Source: Methanobacteriota archaeon (lineage in GTDB: Archaea; Thermoplasmatota; E2; DHVEG-1). Taken from it: a stretch of 64,000 nt of DNA. Both the position numbers and the translations under genes were made by a program. Of this stretch, positions 57,833 through 64,000 are shown in pieces. The first letter of the stretch is position 1; every line of letters starts with the position of its first letter. The notes under the pieces are model-generated. The model was not told the origin of the DNA and did no database searches. It saw only the letters and a program-made list of their open reading frames with translations. Location: assembly GCA_903877165.1 (NCBI GenBank), contig CAIRCU010000009.1, positions 57,708 through 121,707 of the forward strand, read 5' to 3'.

Positions 57833-58600
57833 ATGGACGCGATGACACTCGTACAATTAGACAAAAAAACCCAAGGTACAACAATCCAACGCCTCAAAAC
57901 CGGCGTCCCGGGAGTCGACAACCTCCTGTCCGGCGGCCTCCCCAAACACACCATCACTCTTGTATCCGGCCCCCCAGGGAGCGGCAAATCTATCTTCTGT
58001 TACCAATTCACCTACCAAGGCATCGCCGACGGCCAGAAATGTCTCTACATGACGCTAGATAAGAAAATCGAAGGCCTCCTTTCGCAGGCGAGCGAACTCG
58101 GCCTCAACTTCCAGCCCGCGATTGACGCAGGCCAAGCCAAGTTCCTCTTCCTCAACATCAACAAGAAACTCATCTACGAAACCATGGTCAACGAGATCCT
58201 CTCCGGCAACTACGACCGCATCGTCCTCGACTCCATCACCCCCCTCTCAGAGATGCCCATCTACCTCAACAACCCAGAGTTCTCCAACGACCTCTCCAAC
58301 GTCGACCCTGAGGAGCTCGTCAGCGGCAACTTCCCGGTCCGCCGCCTCCACCTCCACTACATCGTCAACGCCCTGGAGACCTCCGGGACCACCGCCGTCG
58401 TCACCTCGGAACTCCCTGCAGGATCCAACCACATGTCACGCGACGGGATCTCCGAATTCCTCGCGGACGGCGTCATCGTCCTTTCCCTCGACCCCACCAT
58501 GGACCGCCGCAAACTCGCAATCCTGAAGATGCGCAGCACCAAGCACACCCTCAAACCCCAGGACATGCAGATCGACAAAGGCGGCATCCGCCTCGTCTAA
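57833..58600 (+). CDS. KaiC-like RecA-fold ATPase 2
   Basis: A 255-residue KaiC-type ATPase. LKTGVPGVDNLLSGGLPKHT, Walker A GPPGSGKS at 46-53, YMTLDKKIEGLLSQASELG, Walker B DRIVLDSITPL, and ISEFLADGVIVLSLDP with LAILKMRSTKH at the C-terminus. The usual double Glu after Walker A is replaced by LDKK, so catalysis may be altered. ATG 57833 or 57842 could be the start; the transcript seems leaderless. The ICMT-like gene follows after 16 bases. Confidence 0.9.
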   Translation: MDAMTLVQLDKKTQGTTIQRLKTGVPGVDNLLSGGLPKHTITLVSGPPGSGKSIFCYQFTYQGIADGQKCLYMTLDKKIEGLLSQASELGLNFQPAIDAGQAKFLFLNINKKLIYETMVNEILSGNYDRIVLDSITPLSEMPIYLNNPEFSNDLSNVDPEELVSGNFPVRRLHLHYIVNALETSGTTAVVTSELPAGSNHMSRDGISEFLADGVIVLSLDPTMDRRKLAILKMRSTKHTLKPQDMQIDKGGIRLV

Positions 58601-58616
58601 CACCTTTTCATCTTCT

Positions 58617-59084
58617 ATGCTCCACTACCGGCCACCCAAGGAACTGCGCGCCCTCTTCATCGTCCATTACGCCCCGCTCCTGCTTATCATCCTGGTCGGA
58701 CCGCTCACCGCCTTTTACGGCGTCTGGGAACTGCCCACCCCGAAGATTGTAACCGTCCTCGCCGGCGTCGCCGTCTTCTTTGCCGCCGCCTATGTCTATT
58801 TCAAATGGGAGATCTTCTGGTACCGCGAGTACCATGGGCAGCTTGTCACCGGCGGCATCTTCCAGAAGATCCGGCATCCACATTACACCTCGATTCTGAT
58901 CGTTGGCTATGGACTCGCCCTCTTCTTCTACTCTCTCTTCTCTTTAGTAATCGCGACTATCGCGATCCCCATCATGATCTGGAGCATTTTCGATGAGGAG
59001 AAACTCCTCGTCCGGCAATACGGGGAGGACTACCAGCAGTACATGAAACAGGTCCCCTGGCGAATCATCCCCCACCTGTTCTGA
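58617..59084 (+). CDS. Isoprenylcysteine carboxyl methyltransferase-like membrane protein
   Basis: A 155-residue integral membrane methyltransferase of the ICMT/phospholipid methyltransferase fold. Helices at about 15-35, 42-60 and 88-120. The SAM-binding signature is GGIFQKIRHPHYTSIL, followed by FDEEKLLVRQYGEDYQQYMK and VPWRIIP, the family C-terminus. In prokaryotes such proteins methylate lipids, isoprenoid or other small substrates, seldom proteins. It probably shares a transcript with KaiC-like 2. Confidence 0.85.
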   Translation: MLHYRPPKELRALFIVHYAPLLLIILVGPLTAFYGVWELPTPKIVTVLAGVAVFFAAAYVYFKWEIFWYREYHGQLVTGGIFQKIRHPHYTSILIVGYGLALFFYSLFSLVIATIAIPIMIWSIFDEEKLLVRQYGEDYQQYMKQVPWRIIPHLF

Positions 59085-59100
59085 ATACAAAAGAGAGGGG

Positions 59101-60144
59101 CTATTGGATCTTGAACCACCCGCGGCGCCTCATGAGCATGTAAATCAGCACCGAAGAAAACACAGTGGAAACAGCGAGAATCGACAGCGAAACGTGCCAG
59201 TCAAGGAAACTGAACGTCGGCATGCCGAAGATTGTCGCCAGGGTGTTAGGAACCATGACTACAGTTGCCAGCACAGCCAGCCATGCAGCAAGAAACGCGA
59301 GACGATTATTCAGCAGCTGCAACTGATTGTTATAGATACTCTGCAGGACCTCTAGGCCAGACGCAAGCACTTCACTCATATGCTCAGACAAGGAGATGTT
59401 GCGGGAGATATCGTCGCCGAGCATGCCGATGTGCTGCAGCAGCTTCGGATTGTCCGTGATCATCTCCGCGTCGCCGTACCGCAGGGAATTGACGACGTCC
59501 AACGACGCCCAGAGCGTGTTCAGGTACGTGATGAGCCCATGCTTCATCCTGTAGATGTCGTTGCCGATCTCCGTACGCGGGGCTTTGACATCGATCATGT
59601 ATTTCCCGAGTTCATCGCCTTCTTCCTCAATCGCACGCAGACCCGTGAAGTTCCGCTCGTTGTTCTCATCCAGCAGCCGGGTCACGAGAATCGTCAGCTT
59701 GTCGTTCCAGGGGAGATCCTGCCGCATTTTTTTCATGAAGATTTCGGCGTACCGATACAGTTTCTCCAGGCGGACGACCTCATGGGGATGTATCGTGATG
59801 ACCAGGTTCTTTCGAATCAGAATGAGCAGCGGGTAGACCCGGACGTCGAACTCCTCGACGCGGACCGCGGGCATCATCAACCCAAGTTCAGTCTCGTTGT
59901 CCTCATATGCAGAGTAACGGCTCGCAAGAATGGTGGTTACTAGATGCTGGCTGAATTTCAGGGACGAGGCTATCGAGAGGCTATCTTTAAGCATGTCATT
60001 GACGGAGAAATCCATCCACTCAAGCGCGTCTTCCCGCAGAAGGCCTACAACGTCAGCGACATCGTCGCTTTCAATTTTTTTCGCTCCCTCTGACGCAAGA
60101 GAAACATAAAACGCCTTTTTGTTGTTTTTTTCAGCCTCCCCCAT
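59101..60144 (-). CDS. CorA-family divalent cation channel with variant signature
   Basis: A 347-residue protein with an N-terminal cytoplasmic alpha/beta and long-helix region and two C-terminal membrane helices (LAAWLAVLATVVMVPNTLAT, SLSILAVSTVFSSVLIYML), ending with basic RRRGWFK. The pore-entrance signature is PNTLATIFGMPTFSF, so GMN is replaced by GMP, as in some archaeal CorA-like proteins. Ion choice (Mg, Ni, Co or efflux of Zn) is therefore uncertain. The stop is 16 bases from the convergent ICMT-like gene. Confidence 0.87.
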   Translation of the reverse strand: MGEAEKNNKKAFYVSLASEGAKKIESDDVADVVGLLREDALEWMDFSVNDMLKDSLSIASSLKFSQHLVTTILASRYSAYEDNETELGLMMPAVRVEEFDVRVYPLLILIRKNLVITIHPHEVVRLEKLYRYAEIFMKKMRQDLPWNDKLTILVTRLLDENNERNFTGLRAIEEEGDELGKYMIDVKAPRTEIGNDIYRMKHGLITYLNTLWASLDVVNSLRYGDAEMITDNPKLLQHIGMLGDDISRNISLSEHMSEVLASGLEVLQSIYNNQLQLLNNRLAFLAAWLAVLATVVMVPNTLATIFGMPTFSFLDWHVSLSILAVSTVFSSVLIYMLMRRRGWFKIQ

Positions 60145-60269
60145 CGTGCGATTCCCCTGAAATCTGAACCCACATCTTTCCGCACAATTTAAAGTCTCTG
60201 CCGCCGATGCAAAACAGCCGTCGTTCCCATTGCGTAAATCTCCTAGTTCTGTCGTTTTCCCTCACCAGG

Positions 60270-60327
60270 TATTTATAGACAAACCAACAGAGAAGTACCT
60301 AGGAAAAGGAAATCAGTTAGTGGAGGT
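60270..60327 (+). promoter_or_regulatory. TATA box and Shine-Dalgarno of a possible small gene
   Basis: GTATTTATAGAC at 60269-60280 is TATA-like. A perfect GGAGGT at 60322-60327 lies 10 bases before ATG 60338. Together they suggest a transcript with a leader of about 35-40 bases. Confidence 0.4.
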
Positions 60328-60337
60328 ATGGTTTGGT

Positions 60338-60412
60338 ATGGAGGAAATCATTATCGGTGCTATCCCAGCATTAGCAGCGATGGCATGGTGCTTCCGAAGC
60401 ATAGCCATCTAA
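60338..60412 (+). CDS. Possible 24-residue hydrophobic peptide
   Basis: The ORF MEEIIIGAIPALAAMAWCFR-SIAI follows a perfect GGAGGT and a TATA box and is followed by a T-rich tract. The peptide would be one short membrane helix with Trp and Cys, like known small membrane proteins of bacteria and archaea. The track ORF starts upstream at 60230, ahead of the TATA box, which is unlikely. The evidence is signal placement only. Confidence 0.35.
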   Translation: MEEIIIGAIPALAAMAWCFRSIAI

Positions 60413-60413
60413 T

Positions 60414-60430
60414 TCTCTTTTTTTTCTTTT
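60414..60430 (+). terminator. T-rich tract after the small ORF
   Basis: TCTCTTTTTTTTCTTTT begins two bases after the stop codon at 60412. Oligo-T tracts are sufficient terminators in archaea. Confidence 0.4.
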
Positions 60431-60450
60431 AAACTATTACTTCAGTATCC

Positions 60451-61422
60451 TCAGACTTCTGGAAGGAAACGGAGCTTATGCACCTCCCCGACGATGAAGT
60501 AATCGTATTTTCGCACCGCCTGGGGAAACCTCTCTTTGATATCCTTCATGACCCGATGGATGTCATCAGAGTCCGCAAAATCAAACTCCAACTCGAGATC
60601 TGAGACGCCGGCGGACGTCCCGATGAACACCAGATGCGGATGATGCTTGATGTACTCAATAATCTCCTTGCGCTGCGTATGCTCCTGCAGCTGCACATCG
60701 ACCTTAAACGGCTTCAGCCCAAGCTTGGCCAAATCATACCCAACGCGGAAGCTCTGAATCACGTTCTGCTGCCGCAATCGTTTGAGCCGACTCGTGACCA
60801 TCTGGGTAGAACACCCTAATTCCTTCGCCATCGCGACCAGAGACATCCGTGCATCCAGAGCCACAAGGTTCAGGAGCCGCAAATCATACTCATCGACCTT
60901 CACCTCAGAACCACCACCGGTAATCTCCCCCTTCTCCCGGTCCTTCTCCACAAACTCCTCTCCCAGTAAGTAACTGCAGGGATATGAGAGGCCCTGGACG
61001 TAAATCGAAAAGATCTTCTCCGCGAAATAGTCCCCGAACCGGTCCAGGAGCCGTTCCCAGAACTGATAAAAATCCCGGATGTTCCTCACCCACAGGAAGA
61101 CGCCGAGGTCGTACTTCCCGATAATGGACTCCACCACCCAGGTCCGCTTATCCTTCACGAGAAAGGCGATGAGGTCGCTTTCAATCTCCGGGGTCATGTA
61201 CTGGTATACTAGGTAGAACCGGAAGACGATGTATCCCAGCTTGTACGAGTCGATCTGCGTCCAGAACTCGGTGATGATGCCATCCTCTTGCATCCGCTTG
61301 ATCCGGTAGGAGACGACGTGCTTCTTCAGCCGCACTTTCTTGCCGATCTGCGTCAGCGACTGCCGCGAGTTCAGATCCAGCTGGTACAGGATGCGACGAT
61401 CGGCGATATCCAAGCGGTCCAT
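60451..61422 (-). CDS. Tandem double Lrp/AsnC-type regulator
   Basis: A 323-residue protein made of two Lrp-like halves. The first half has HTH MDRLDIADRRILYQLDLNSR, IGKKVRLKKHVVSYRIKRM, then a RAM-like domain with YDLGVFLWVRN. A linker EGxxxGGGSEVK leads to the second HTH at about 178-235 (DEYDLRLLNLVALDARMSLV, LGCSTQMVTSRLKRLRQ) and a second RAM-like domain (GVSDLELEFDFADSDDIH). Each half is close to a whole Lrp protein, so one chain may replace a dimer. The target is unknown; it is divergent from the glycosyltransferase-archaeosortase set, which it could regulate. Confidence 0.9.
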   Translation of the reverse strand: MDRLDIADRRILYQLDLNSRQSLTQIGKKVRLKKHVVSYRIKRMQEDGIITEFWTQIDSYKLGYIVFRFYLVYQYMTPEIESDLIAFLVKDKRTWVVESIIGKYDLGVFLWVRNIRDFYQFWERLLDRFGDYFAEKIFSIYVQGLSYPCSYLLGEEFVEKDREKGEITGGGSEVKVDEYDLRLLNLVALDARMSLVAMAKELGCSTQMVTSRLKRLRQQNVIQSFRVGYDLAKLGLKPFKVDVQLQEHTQRKEIIEYIKHHPHLVFIGTSAGVSDLELEFDFADSDDIHRVMKDIKERFPQAVRKYDYFIVGEVHKLRFLPEV

Positions 61423-61584
61423 AATTCTAACAAACCGTTATTTCCAATCGACTATTTCATTGTTTTGCAAGAAAAACGCACGCTGTACGCTTAAATGTTT
61501 TCGAAGAATCCGTCATACAGAACGTGGGGGAAGTGTGAGTGAGACCATTAACAACGCTATTTACTCTATCGGGGGGAGACGGCC

Positions 61585-62799
61585 ATTTTTGAAATTCTGA
61601 ACTGGTACGGCATACTCACCCTTACCCATCTGTTCGCTCAAGTCAGCTTCGGCCACCGCGATTACCTCGACTCGATCAAAAAAGAAGACTGCGAAGAATC
61701 CACCGCGGTCCGTAACCAACGCGCAGCGCCGTACTTCACCCAAAGCGTCGCCATCGTCATCCCCACCTACAACGAGGGACCACAGGAACTCGAGGACTGC
61801 GTCCGCTCCGCACTGCGCCAGGACTACCGCCATAACTTCTACGTCATCGTCATCGACGACGGCAGCAAAGACAAGCGAGGCATCAACCACGTCCGGCGTT
61901 GTTTCGAGGGTACCCCGAACCTCTTCATCCATGAGTATCCCGTCAACAAAGGGAAGCGACATGCGCAGAAATACGGGTTCGACTTCTTCGGCGACAGCGT
62001 CGACATCATGGTGACGATCGACAGCGACACGATTCTCGAGCCGGATGCCGTCACCTATCTCGTCGCGCGTCTCGCGGACCCCAAGGTCGGTGCGGTCACC
62101 GGTGACGTCAGAGCCATCCGGCAGAACTTCTTGACCACCCTCATCGACGCCCGATACTGGACCGCGTTCAACCAAGAACGAGCAGCACAAAGCCTCTTCG
62201 GCACGGTCCTCTGCTGCTCCGGGCCGCTCGCCGCGTACCGCAACACCCTCGTCCAGCGCGTCAAAGAGGAGTACATCACCGAGAAGTTCCTGGGTGACTA
62301 CTGTACCTACGGCGACGACCGGCACCTCACGAACCTCGTCCTGGAGCAAGGCTACACCGTCCACTACGAACGCAAAGCAAAAGCCCGGACCTACGTCCCC
62401 CAGCACCTCAAACCCTGGCTGAAACAGCAGTCCCGCTGGAACCGAAGCTTCTACCGAGAATTCCTCTGGACCATCCGAAGAGTCATCATCCCGGGCAAAT
62501 GCCAGAACGTCTACATGATCTACGACCTGCTCATGCAATGCATCCTGCCCTTCCTCCTCATCGGATCCCTGACCTTCGTCTTCCTGAGGTCCACCACCGA
62601 CAGCTGGATTTACCTCATCGGCTACCTTGCGATCGTCGTCGCGATCTCGCTGCTGCGCGGCATCTACGCATACCTGCGGACACGGGAGAAGATGTTCTTC
62701 GTCTTCCCCTTGTACGCCTTCTGCCACATCTTCCTGTTACTCCCAGTACGGGTGTATGCACTATGTACACTAAAAACCACAAAATGGGGCACACGCTAG
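61585..62799 (+). CDS. Family 2 glycosyltransferase, N-terminus requires frame break or unusual start
   Basis: The track lists only 62008-62799, but the conserved GT2 core is upstream in the same frame: FTQSVAIVIPTYNEGPQELE, FYVIVIDDGSKDK, VDIMVTIDSDTILEPDAVTY, then QSRWNRSFYREFLW and three or four C-terminal membrane helices. No ATG, GTG or TTG exists between the in-frame TAA at about 61549 and 62008. Two readings are possible: an ATT start at 61585 behind GGGGGGAG, or a start at GTG 61535 (SETINNAIYSIGG) behind GGGGGAA with a -1 shift or one missing G in a G6 run at 61571-61576. It overlaps the archaeosortase start by 37 bases. It likely elongates a surface glycan. Confidence 0.85.
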   Translation: MFEILNWYGILTLTHLFAQVSFGHRDYLDSIKKEDCEESTAVRNQRAAPYFTQSVAIVIPTYNEGPQELEDCVRSALRQDYRHNFYVIVIDDGSKDKRGINHVRRCFEGTPNLFIHEYPVNKGKRHAQKYGFDFFGDSVDIMVTIDSDTILEPDAVTYLVARLADPKVGAVTGDVRAIRQNFLTTLIDARYWTAFNQERAAQSLFGTVLCCSGPLAAYRNTLVQRVKEEYITEKFLGDYCTYGDDRHLTNLVLEQGYTVHYERKAKARTYVPQHLKPWLKQQSRWNRSFYREFLWTIRRVIIPGKCQNVYMIYDLLMQCILPFLLIGSLTFVFLRSTTDSWIYLIGYLAIVVAISLLRGIYAYLRTREKMFFVFPLYAFCHIFLLLPVRVYALCTLKTTKWGTR

Positions 62800-63296
62800 A
62801 CATTGGCATTCGGGCAGGACTCATCCTCGCCTGCATCGCCTACCTGATCCTCGGCTATCCAGCCTACCAGCCGCTGCCGCAAGTCACAGCACAAGCGGAT
62901 GCCTGGCTGCTCAACGCGGTCGGTATCCACGCGGTCAGCTACGGGCGGTTCCTCGTCGCCTCGTTCCCCGCAGCGGACTGCATCTACGAGCTGTCGTACG
63001 AATGCTGCGGACTCATCCTGTTCTCCATCTACTTCATCGTCGTCTTCCTCGTCCCCAACTTCTCGTACAAGCACCGTTTCATCGCCGTCCTCTTCCTCCC
63101 TCTCATCTTCCTCGGCAATATCGTCAGGATTGGCCTAGGTGTCATGGTCGGCTATCATATCTCCATCGACGCGTCCATATTTTTCCACGACACCTTTGGC
63201 CAAATCCTGATCTTCATCTGGATTATCGTCTGTTTCCTTGCCTGGTTGAAGATCACCAAGAATTTCCCATCGGAAAAAAAGGAGGTCATGAAATAA
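62763..63296 (+). CDS. Archaeosortase/exosortase-family protein
   Basis: A 177-residue membrane protein with about five or six helices. The exosortase-family catalytic triad is visible: Cys at about 81 in LSYECCGLILF (usually C-S-G, here C-C-G), Arg at about 122 in FLGNIVRIGLGV, and His at about 142 in IFFHDTFGQ. Archaeosortases cut C-terminal sorting signals and may attach proteins to lipid. The start ATG 62763 lies inside the glycosyltransferase gene; ATG 62784 is possible. The stop overlaps the ATG of the next gene, which could be its substrate. Confidence 0.87.
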   Translation: MYTKNHKMGHTLDIGIRAGLILACIAYLILGYPAYQPLPQVTAQADAWLLNAVGIHAVSYGRFLVASFPAADCIYELSYECCGLILFSIYFIVVFLVPNFSYKHRFIAVLFLPLIFLGNIVRIGLGVMVGYHISIDASIFFHDTFGQILIFIWIIVCFLAWLKITKNFPSEKKEVMK

Positions 63297-63784
63297 TGAA
63301 AAGAAGAGCAATCATCGGAGCAAGCATTCTGCTGCTGATCGCCACCCCGCTCATCACCGGGGCTGTCGCGGCCACATCTGATACCCAAACAAGCCTGTTC
63401 ATCAGCCTAGACACCTACTGGGAACACAAAAACAACGGCGATGCATTCGTGGTACGAGCCGACGTCAAGAACATCGGAGACTATGCCGCAATCGACACCG
63501 TCATCAACCTGAAAAACGTCCCCAGCGACTGGAACACCACACCCTGGCACATGAACATCCCCATCCTCGCACCCGGCCAGACCAAGACATGCTACTTCAT
63601 CATCGAACGAGGTCCCACCAACTCGACCATCTATGCGACCGCCGAAGCACTCAACGCACCCCTCGTCCAGTCGAACCGCATCGCCATCCCCATCAGCCTG
63701 TACGTCATCGCTGGGTTCGCCGTAGTCTGCAGCGTCCTCATCATCCAAGTACACAGGCAGAGGAAGAAAAACAACACCAAGTAG
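63296..63784 (+). CDS. Exported, C-terminally anchored protein; candidate archaeosortase substrate
   Basis: A 162-residue protein with a perfect GGAGGT site and an ATG overlapping the archaeosortase stop (TAATG). N-terminal signal: KRRAIIGASILLLIATPLITG. Residues about 35-125 are a CARDB-like Ig fold (AFVVRADVKNIGDYAAIDTV, LAPGQTKTCYFIIE). At the C-terminus a helix (PISLYVIAGFAVVCSVLIIQ) is followed by VHRQRKKNNTK, a basic tail. That tripartite end resembles sorting signals, but no PGF or PEF motif is visible before the helix. Its coupling to the sortase is the main evidence for a functional link. Confidence 0.75.
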   Translation: MKRRAIIGASILLLIATPLITGAVAATSDTQTSLFISLDTYWEHKNNGDAFVVRADVKNIGDYAAIDTVINLKNVPSDWNTTPWHMNIPILAPGQTKTCYFIIERGPTNSTIYATAEALNAPLVQSNRIAIPISLYVIAGFAVVCSVLIIQVHRQRKKNNTK

Positions 63785-64000
63785 TACACAAGGATACAAG
63801 AGGCTCCGAAAAAAAGAGAGCGGACCTGTCGGGACTTATTGAAGTCCCTTCAGGAAAATTGCTCGACATCTGCCAGTTTCATCATCTGTTGTGCAAAACG
63901 GATAACAGACATCTCTTTCTTTTTTTCTTTTTTTGTTATTGCGACCCCCCTAAATGAAGTTACAAAAAAAGTTACAATAATTTTGAAACCTTTAGTAGCC
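63785..64000. other. Right-edge intergenic stretch with T-rich terminator tract
   Basis: No gene is seen. A T-rich run (63914-63940) probably ends the glycosyltransferase-archaeosortase transcript. Two direct copies of AGTTACAA lie at 63958 and 63970 in AT-rich DNA close to the edge and could belong to a promoter of a gene beyond the window. Confidence 0.4.

Noticed and set aside
61340-61600. 86-residue ORF upstream of the glycosyltransferase as an independent gene
   Set aside because: Its first two thirds are antisense to the Lrp gene; only the part from GTG 61535 has a ribosome site and it is better read as the glycosyltransferase N-terminus.

Overview
The window looks like a chromosomal segment of a mesophilic or moderately thermophilic archaeon of the Thermoplasmata-like lineage (Candidatus Thermoplasmatota; a marine benthic group D relative would fit). 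This is inferred from gene content: a CTP-dependent riboflavin kinase, archaeal membrane LonB, NadM, archaeal CCA-adding enzyme, class I archaeal aldolase, TrpB2, UbiA prenyltransferases, KaiC-like ATPases, a pilin-like protein, an archaeosortase and a gingipain-type (C25) peptidase. Many genes have a TATA-like box about 25-35 bases before the start codon and little or no leader, which is archaeal promoter architecture. GC is roughly mid-50s percent, with AT-rich islands around 11.0-12.1 kb and 22.2-24.6 kb. No tRNA, rRNA or CRISPR array was recognised.

Layout. 1-6.4 kb: a PAC2-family gene cut by the left edge, NOG1 GTPase, a small winged-helix protein, ribK, then an overlapping polX-ligA-DUF6485 repair cassette of bacterial character. 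6.6-11 kb: a one-domain Lrp ligand-binding protein, a small membrane protein, pdxT/pdxS and trpB2 on the minus strand, and a divergent ACT-domain regulator. 11-14.3 kb: a secreted beta-helix gene lying between two copies of the 3' end of the aldolase gene, then aldolase and threonine dehydrogenase. 14.5-22.2 kb: a membrane methyltransferase, a large RND exporter, a sequon-rich secreted protein, metF/metV (tetrahydrofolate-type methylene reductase) and a UbiA enzyme. 22.4-29.6 kb: a PQQ-type propeller protein, then two paralogous UbiA enzymes around a 1055-residue surface protein. 29.7-40.3 kb: housekeeping genes (nadM, lonB, a YchF-like GTPase, a TatD-like hydrolase, thpR, cca) with a secreted phosphoesterase and a PAP2 enzyme among them.

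40.4-50.9 kb: a 1212-residue beta-helix/PKD surface protein, a signalling set (response regulator, four-PAS histidine kinase, unrecognised protein with a winged-helix-like tail), a radical SAM protein and argS. 51-60.1 kb: a surface and ATPase locus with a gingipain-like protease, a beta-helix/PKD protein, a pilin-like protein, two KaiC-like ATPases, two members of an unrecognised small Trp-rich family, an ICMT-like methyltransferase and a CorA-like channel. 60.3-64 kb: a tiny possible peptide gene, a double Lrp regulator, then a coupled glycosyltransferase-archaeosortase-membrane-anchored protein set. The glycosyltransferase reading frame lacks any ATG/GTG/TTG at its N-terminus and probably needs a one-base shift in a G6 run.

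Together the genes describe a protein- and polysaccharide-degrading or surface-attached archaeon with many secreted, probably glycosylated proteins. Its anabolic genes include PLP synthesis, riboflavin to FMN, NAD, tryptophan and folate-linked one-carbon metabolism. The most unusual points are the aldolase-tail duplication, the archaeosortase triad with its frame break, the small Trp-rich protein pair in the KaiC/pilin locus, and the kinase-linked unrecognised protein.
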